Shown: positions 60,538 through 64,000 of the stretch, piece after piece
Numbering within the stretch: the stretch's first letter is position 1
Layout: every line of letters starts with the position of its first letter
Assembly: GCF_018408575.1 (NCBI RefSeq)
Contig: NZ_AP023418.1
Location: 958,415 to 1,022,414, forward strand
Direction: 5' to 3'
DNA length: 64,000 nucleotides
DNA from: Vescimonas coprocola
Lineage (GTDB): Bacteria > Bacillota > Clostridia > Oscillospirales > Oscillospiraceae
Notes under the pieces: generated by a model
What the model saw: the letters and a program-made list of their open reading frames with translations, nothing else
Told to the model about the DNA's origin: nothing
Database searches by the model: none
Program-made: the position numbers and the translations under genes

Positions 60538-60540
60538 GCC

Positions 60541-60897
60541 TTGGATTACCTGAACGCATTTCTCTGCGGCGGCGTCCTCTGTGCCATCGGCCAGTTTCTC
60601 ATCGACCGCACCCAACTGACCCCTGCCCGCATCCTCACCGGCTATGTGGTGGCCGGGGTACTTTTGCAGGCGGTGGGCGTCTACCAGTATCTGGTGGACT
60701 GGGGCGGCGCCGGCGCCACTGTCCCCCTCACCGGCTTCGGATACAGTCTCGCCAAGGGCGTGGCCAAGGCCGTGGCGGAAAAGGGGCCGCTGGGCATCCT
60801 CACCGGTGGCCTTACCGCCACCTCCGGCGGCATCGCCGCAGCGGTGGTCTTTTCCGTGCTGGCAGCCATTTTCTTCAAGCCCAAGGAAAAACGTTGA
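60541..60897 (+). CDS. spoVAE: Stage V sporulation protein AE (SpoVAEb type)
   Basis: A 118-residue membrane protein with three or four helices. LNAFLCGGVLCAIGQFLIDR at the start, the middle block PLTGFGYSLAKGVAKAVAEK and the closing GGIAAAVVFSVLAAIFFKPK are the SpoVAE marks. It starts with TTG at 60541, seven bases after AAGGAAGGAG. It is part of the dipicolinate channel with SpoVAD. Confidence 0.92.
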   Translation: MDYLNAFLCGGVLCAIGQFLIDRTQLTPARILTGYVVAGVLLQAVGVYQYLVDWGGAGATVPLTGFGYSLAKGVAKAVAEKGPLGILTGGLTATSGGIAAAVVFSVLAAIFFKPKEKR

Positions 60898-60953
60898 CAA
60901 ATACCCACAGGGGGTATATAATGCCACCATGAAATTATACCCCAGGGAGGTAT
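60894..60953 (+). promoter_or_regulatory. CsoR-controlled promoter of the copper operon
   Basis: TTGACA (60894-60899), a 17-base spacer and TATAAT (60917-60922) make a consensus promoter. The spacer contains ATACCC-ACAGG-GGGTAT (60901-60917), a CsoR-type operator. A second related site, ATACCCC-AGG-GAGGTAT, lies at 60937-60953 over the ribosome binding site. Copper-free CsoR should block both. Confidence 0.88.
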
Positions 60954-60957
60954 TTGC

Positions 60958-61251
60958 ATGGACTGCTGCTGCCATAAGACAAAGCACCGCTCCGACGAGG
61001 AGCAAAAGAAACTCACCCATCGCCTCAACCGCATCGAGGGACAGGTCCGTGGCCTGCGGGAGATGCTGCAAAAGGACGCCTACTGCCCGGATATCCTGAT
61101 CCAGGTCTCCGCCGTCAGCGCCGCCCTCAACAGCTTCAGCAAGGAGCTGCTGGCCACCCACATCCGTACCTGCGTGGCCGATGGCATCCGTCAGGGGGAT
61201 GACGCCGTCATTGACGAGCTGGTCACCACCCTGCAAAAGCTCATGAAGTAA
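60958..61251 (+). CDS. csoR: CsoR-family copper-sensing repressor
   Basis: A 97-residue all-helical repressor. The core [20 protein letters not shown] and the metal ligands are in place: Cys in AYCPDIL, His in LATHIR and Cys in RTCVADG, the C-H-C set that binds Cu(I). The N-terminus adds CCCHKTKH, which could bind more metal. GGGAGG precedes the ATG. Operator sites sit in its own promoter, and copA follows ten bases later. Confidence 0.94.
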   Translation: MDCCCHKTKHRSDEEQKKLTHRLNRIEGQVRGLREMLQKDAYCPDILIQVSAVSAALNSFSKELLATHIRTCVADGIRQGDDAVIDELVTTLQKLMK

Positions 61252-61261
61252 GGGGGTGCCG

Positions 61262-63778
61262 ATGATGACAGAGCAATTCGCCGTGACCGGCATGACCTGC
61301 GCCGCCTGCTCGGCTCATGTGGAAAAGGCGGTCTCCAGGCTCAGCGGCGTGCAGAGCGCCCCGGTGAACCTGATGCTGGGCAGCATGACCGTCACCTACG
61401 ACGAGAAGGCGGTCACCGAAAGTGACATCATCGCCGCCGTAAAGGCGGCGGGCTACGGAGCCTCTCCCGCCTCTCAGACGGATCAGGGCCAGCTGCGCCG
61501 GGATCAGGACGCCGCCCTCCGCCGCCGGAAGAAGCACCTCATCTGGTCGGTGGTATTTCTGGTGCCGCTGTTCTACCTGAGCATGGGCCACATGATGGGC
61601 CTGCCCCTGCCGCAGGTGCTGCATATGCACCCTCTGCTGCTGGCCTGCCTGCAGCTGGCGCTGGTGATCCCCATTCTCATTCTCAACCGCAATTACTTTA
61701 CCGTAGGCTTCTCCCGTCTGGTGAAGCTCAGCCCCAATATGGACTCGCTGGTGGCCGTCGGCGCTGCGGCTGGCCTTGTATACAGCCTCATTGAAATGGG
61801 CCTGCTGGCCGCCGGACAGGTATCCGGTATGCCGGACCTGTACTTCGAGTCCGCCGGCATGATCCTGACGCTGGTGACGGTGGGCAAGTATCTGGAGGAG
61901 CGCTCCCGTGGCAAGACCACCGGCGCCATCTCCGCCCTGCTGGCTCTGGCCCCGGAGAGCGCCATGGTGCGCCGTCAGGGACAGGAGCTCACCATCCCCA
62001 CGGAGGAGATCGTGGCCGGTGACACCGTCATCGTCCGTCAGGGCGGCCGTATCCCCGTGGACGGCGTCATCACCGACGGCCACGCCGCCGTAGACGAGTC
62101 CGCCATCACCGGTGAGAGCCTGCCGGTGGAGAAGGTCCCCGGCGACGCCGTCACCTCTGCCACTGTCACCAGCTCCGGTTATCTGGAGCTGCGTGCCACC
62201 CGTGTGGGCGGAGACACCACCCTCTCCCAGATCATCCGGCTCATGGAGGAGGCCGCCTCCTCCAAGGCCCCCATCTCCCGGCTGGCAGACCGCATCAGCG
62301 GCATCTTCGCGCCGGCGGTCATGGCCATCTCCCTGACGGCGGCCCTGCTGTGGGCCTTCGTGGGGGGCATGGATGTCCGCTTCTGCCTCTCCATCGCCAT
62401 CGCCGTGCTGGTGATCTCCTGCCCCTGCGCTCTGGGTCTTGCTACCCCCGTGGCCATCATGGTAGGTACGGGACAGGCCGCCCAGCAGGGCATCCTCATC
62501 AAGTCCGCAGAAAGTCTGGAGCTGCTGCACAAGGTGCAGACGGTGGTGCTGGATAAAACCGGCACCGTCACCATGGGCCAGCCCCGTGTCACGGATACCC
62601 TCTGCGCCCCCGGCGTCACGGAGGAGGAGCTGCTCTGCGTGGCCGCCTCGGCGGAGAAGCCCTCGGAGCACCCGCTGGCCCACGCCATCGTGGAGGAGTC
62701 TCAAGCCCGCCACATCCCCCTCTGCCCCGTGTCCGGCTTCCGCTCCGTCCCCGGCGGCGGGATCCAGGCCACCCTCTCCGGCGAAGCGGTGCTGGCCGGC
62801 AATGCCGGTTATCTGGCGCAGAACGGTGTCTCGCTGGCGGCCATGGAGGCCGACGCTCACCGGCTGGCCGAGGACGGCAAAACGCCCCTGTTCTTCGCCG
62901 AGAGCGGCCATCTGCTGGGCTGTATAGCCGTGGCGGACGTGGTGAAGCCCGACAGTGCCAAGGCCATTGCAGCCCTGCGGCGCATGGGCCGCCGAGTGGT
63001 GCTGCTCACCGGCGACAACCAGCGCACCGCCAACGCCATCGCCCGTCAGATCGGCGTAGATCAGGTCATCGCACAGGTGCTGCCGCAGGATAAGGCCAAG
63101 TGCGTGGCCCAGCTCCAGCAGCAAGGTCAGCGGGTGGCCATGGTGGGCGACGGCGTCAACGATGCCCCGGCGCTGGCGCAGGCCGATGTGGGCCTTGCCA
63201 TCGGCGCCGGTACGGACATCGCCATCGAGTCGGCGGATGTGGTGCTGATGAAGAGCAGTCTGCTGGACATCCCCGCCGCCATGGACCTCTCCCGTGCCGT
63301 GCTGCGGAACATTAAGCAGAACCTGTTCTGGGCCTTCTTCTATAACTCCATCGGCATCCCTGTGGCCGCCGGTGTCCTGTATCCGGCCCTGCACCTGACC
63401 CTGAATCCCATGCTGGCCGCCGCCGCCATGAGCCTCAGCTCCGTGTGCGTGGTGTCCAATGCCCTGCGTCTGCGGGGCTGGAAGCCCCCGGCCTTTCCCG
63501 ATCAGCCTGCACCCACCGCTCCCCTGCCGGAGAGCGCCGTGTTCCAGTCTCAAGGAAAGGAGGAGAATACCGTGAACAAGACCATCCATATTGACGGCAT
63601 GATGTGCACCCACTGCACCGGCCGTGTGGAAAAGGCCCTCAATGACCTGCCCGGCGTAGAGGCCACCGTGGATCTGGACTCCAAGTCCGCCGCCGTCACC
63701 TGCACCCCCGACGTGTCCGATGACACCCTGCGTCAGGCCGTGGAGGACGCCGGCTACCACGTTACCGGCATCCGGTAA
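61262..63778 (+). CDS. copA: Copper-exporting P-type ATPase fused to a CopZ-like domain
   Basis: An 838-residue P1B-1 ATPase that exports Cu(I). The N-terminal HMA domain has GMTCAACS (near 12-19). Actuator TGES, channel CPC in ISCPCALG (near 386), DKTGT (near 432), SEHPLA and GDGVNDAPA (near 630) are all intact. Past the last membrane helix a Pro-rich linker leads to a second HMA domain with MMCTHC (near 780), which has its own ribosome binding site inside the gene. The ATG at 61262 follows AGGGGG; ATG at 61265 is an equal option. It is co-transcribed with csoR. Confidence 0.94.
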   Translation: MMTEQFAVTGMTCAACSAHVEKAVSRLSGVQSAPVNLMLGSMTVTYDEKAVTESDIIAAVKAAGYGASPASQTDQGQLRRDQDAALRRRKKHLIWSVVFLVPLFYLSMGHMMGLPLPQVLHMHPLLLACLQLALVIPILILNRNYFTVGFSRLVKLSPNMDSLVAVGAAAGLVYSLIEMGLLAAGQVSGMPDLYFESAGMILTLVTVGKYLEERSRGKTTGAISALLALAPESAMVRRQGQELTIPTEEIVAGDTVIVRQGGRIPVDGVITDGHAAVDESAITGESLPVEKVPGDAVTSATVTSSGYLELRATRVGGDTTLSQIIRLMEEAASSKAPISRLADRISGIFAPAVMAISLTAALLWAFVGGMDVRFCLSIAIAVLVISCPCALGLATPVAIMVGTGQAAQQGILIKSAESLELLHKVQTVVLDKTGTVTMGQPRVTDTLCAPGVTEEELLCVAASAEKPSEHPLAHAIVEESQARHIPLCPVSGFRSVPGGGIQATLSGEAVLAGNAGYLAQNGVSLAAMEADAHRLAEDGKTPLFFAESGHLLGCIAVADVVKPDSAKAIAALRRMGRRVVLLTGDNQRTANAIARQIGVDQVIAQVLPQDKAKCVAQLQQQGQRVAMVGDGVNDAPALAQADVGLAIGAGTDIAIESADVVLMKSSLLDIPAAMDLSRAVLRNIKQNLFWAFFYNSIGIPVAAGVLYPALHLTLNPMLAAAAMSLSSVCVVSNALRLRGWKPPAFPDQPAPTAPLPESAVFQSQGKEENTVNKTIHIDGMMCTHCTGRVEKALNDLPGVEATVDLDSKSAAVTCTPDVSDDTLRQAVEDAGYHVTGIR
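63572..63778 (+). CDS. copZ: Internal in-frame CopZ-like copper chaperone start
   Basis: Within copA, AAAGGAGGAG lies seven bases before GTG at 63572, in frame with copA. It would give a 68-residue protein [21 protein letters not shown]..., the size and motif of CopZ chaperones (MxCxxC). No stop separates it from copA, so the domain is also made as the CopA tail. This looks like a copZ gene whose upstream stop was lost, or a deliberate two-product gene. Confidence 0.6.
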   Translation: MNKTIHIDGMMCTHCTGRVEKALNDLPGVEATVDLDSKSAAVTCTPDVSDDTLRQAVEDAGYHVTGIR

Positions 63779-63843
63779 TTGCCGCCTCCCACCACGGGGC
63801 TTTCCTCCCGGGAGGACGCCCCATCCCATGGCATTTTCCCAAG

Positions 63844-63891
63844 AAAAAGAGCATCCTGTGAGGGCTATTTCCTTCACAGGATGCTCTTTTT
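63844..63891. terminator. Terminator after the copper operon
   Basis: AAAAAGAGCATCCTGTGA (63844-63861) pairs with TCACAGGATGCTCTTTTT (63874-63891). With both A- and T-runs it also serves the convergent gene at the window end. Confidence 0.88.
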
Positions 63892-63898
63892 AATTCTG

Positions 63899-64000
63899 TT
63901 ATCCGTTGTTCTGCTGAACCACATAGGAGAAGTAGTACCCGCCGATACCATCCGTCAGCAGTCCCGTGTAGGCGCTGCTGAGCCGGCTGCTCTGGCCGGT
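63899..64000 (-). CDS. C-terminal end of an unidentified protein (partial)
   Basis: The last 33 residues of a gene entering from the right edge: SSRLSSAYTGLLTDGIGGYY followed by FSYVVQQNNG and a stop at 63899. It is in frame to the window end and convergent with copA, sharing the terminator. Too short to assign a family. Confidence 0.5.
   Translation of the reverse strand, partial: TGQSSRLSSAYTGLLTDGIGGYYFSYVVQQNNG

Noticed and set aside
61241-63877. An 878-codon open frame on the minus strand
   Set aside because: Antisense shadow of copA, with low-complexity Gly/His/Gln composition and no ribosome binding site.
1-64000. rRNA and tRNA genes
   Set aside because: No rRNA core sequences or tRNA cloverleaf with a T-loop GTTCRANNC pattern in the right context were found by reading; a covariance search would be needed to exclude a missed tRNA.

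Overview
The window reads as chromosome of a GC-rich, spore-forming, anaerobic Firmicute, most like the gut Oscillospiraceae (Oscillibacter, Flavonifractor, Lawsonibacter or Dysosmobacter type). The support is spoIIP, a SpoIIM-like gene, spoVAD and spoVAE, a type III glutamine synthetase, an [FeFe]-hydrogenase, a T-box leader and near-consensus sigma-A promoters. The genus is inference. No rRNA, tRNA, CRISPR array or intact transposon was seen.

Layout. 0-5.8 kb: mobile-element debris (an IS256-type transposase scar joined to a LysR fragment, next to a palindrome cluster), an Spx/ArsC-like protein, a flavodoxin-ferredoxin protein, small and unknown genes, spoIIP and a PadR regulator. 5.8-16.8 kb: purine salvage (adenine deaminase and a phosphoribosyltransferase) and glutamate metabolism (gdhA, gltX, type III GS), with a PAP2 phosphatase and a SpoIIM-like protein. 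16.8-23.7 kb: an Eis-like acetyltransferase, a MerR-controlled redox operon (CMD protein, aldo/keto reductase, lipoprotein flavodoxin, and a frameshifted second flavodoxin), T-box-controlled brnQ, and a phosphodiesterase. 23.7-31.3 kb: an [FeFe]-hydrogenase with an unusual NuoF/GltD-type partner, trkH, an ECF S component, a Crp/Fnr regulator and a DUF1287 protein. 31.3-36.3 kb: murA, a WalJ-like hydrolase, rlmH and a phosphosugar mutase.

36.3-50.0 kb is an accessory island. A serine-recombinase fragment and an almost gene-free stretch of repeated hairpins lead into a Crp/Fnr-family regulator. Divergent from it is a nine-gene run: dipeptide ABC transporter (two ATPases, two permeases), an N-acyl-D-amino-acid deacylase-like amidohydrolase, the substrate-binding lipoprotein, and three tandem M19 (renal-dipeptidase-type) paralogues. 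I read this as a uptake-and-hydrolysis system for peptides containing D-residues. A perfect palindrome sits about 41 bp upstream of the predicted start of the run, which is where a Crp-type activator would bind.

50-64 kb returns to core genes: murE, DegV, an SGNH hydrolase, DUF1836, and guanine deaminase behind a guanine-class riboswitch whose terminator overlaps P1 (predicted ON switch). Next come a YccF protein, a DUF6110 plus P1B-ATPase pair with an SCALK channel motif (possible ferrosome-type iron locus), spoVAD-spoVAE, and a CsoR-copA copper operon. In that operon a CopZ domain is fused to CopA and also has its own internal ribosome binding site and GTG start.

All assignments come from reading motifs and gene order. 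No database search was run.
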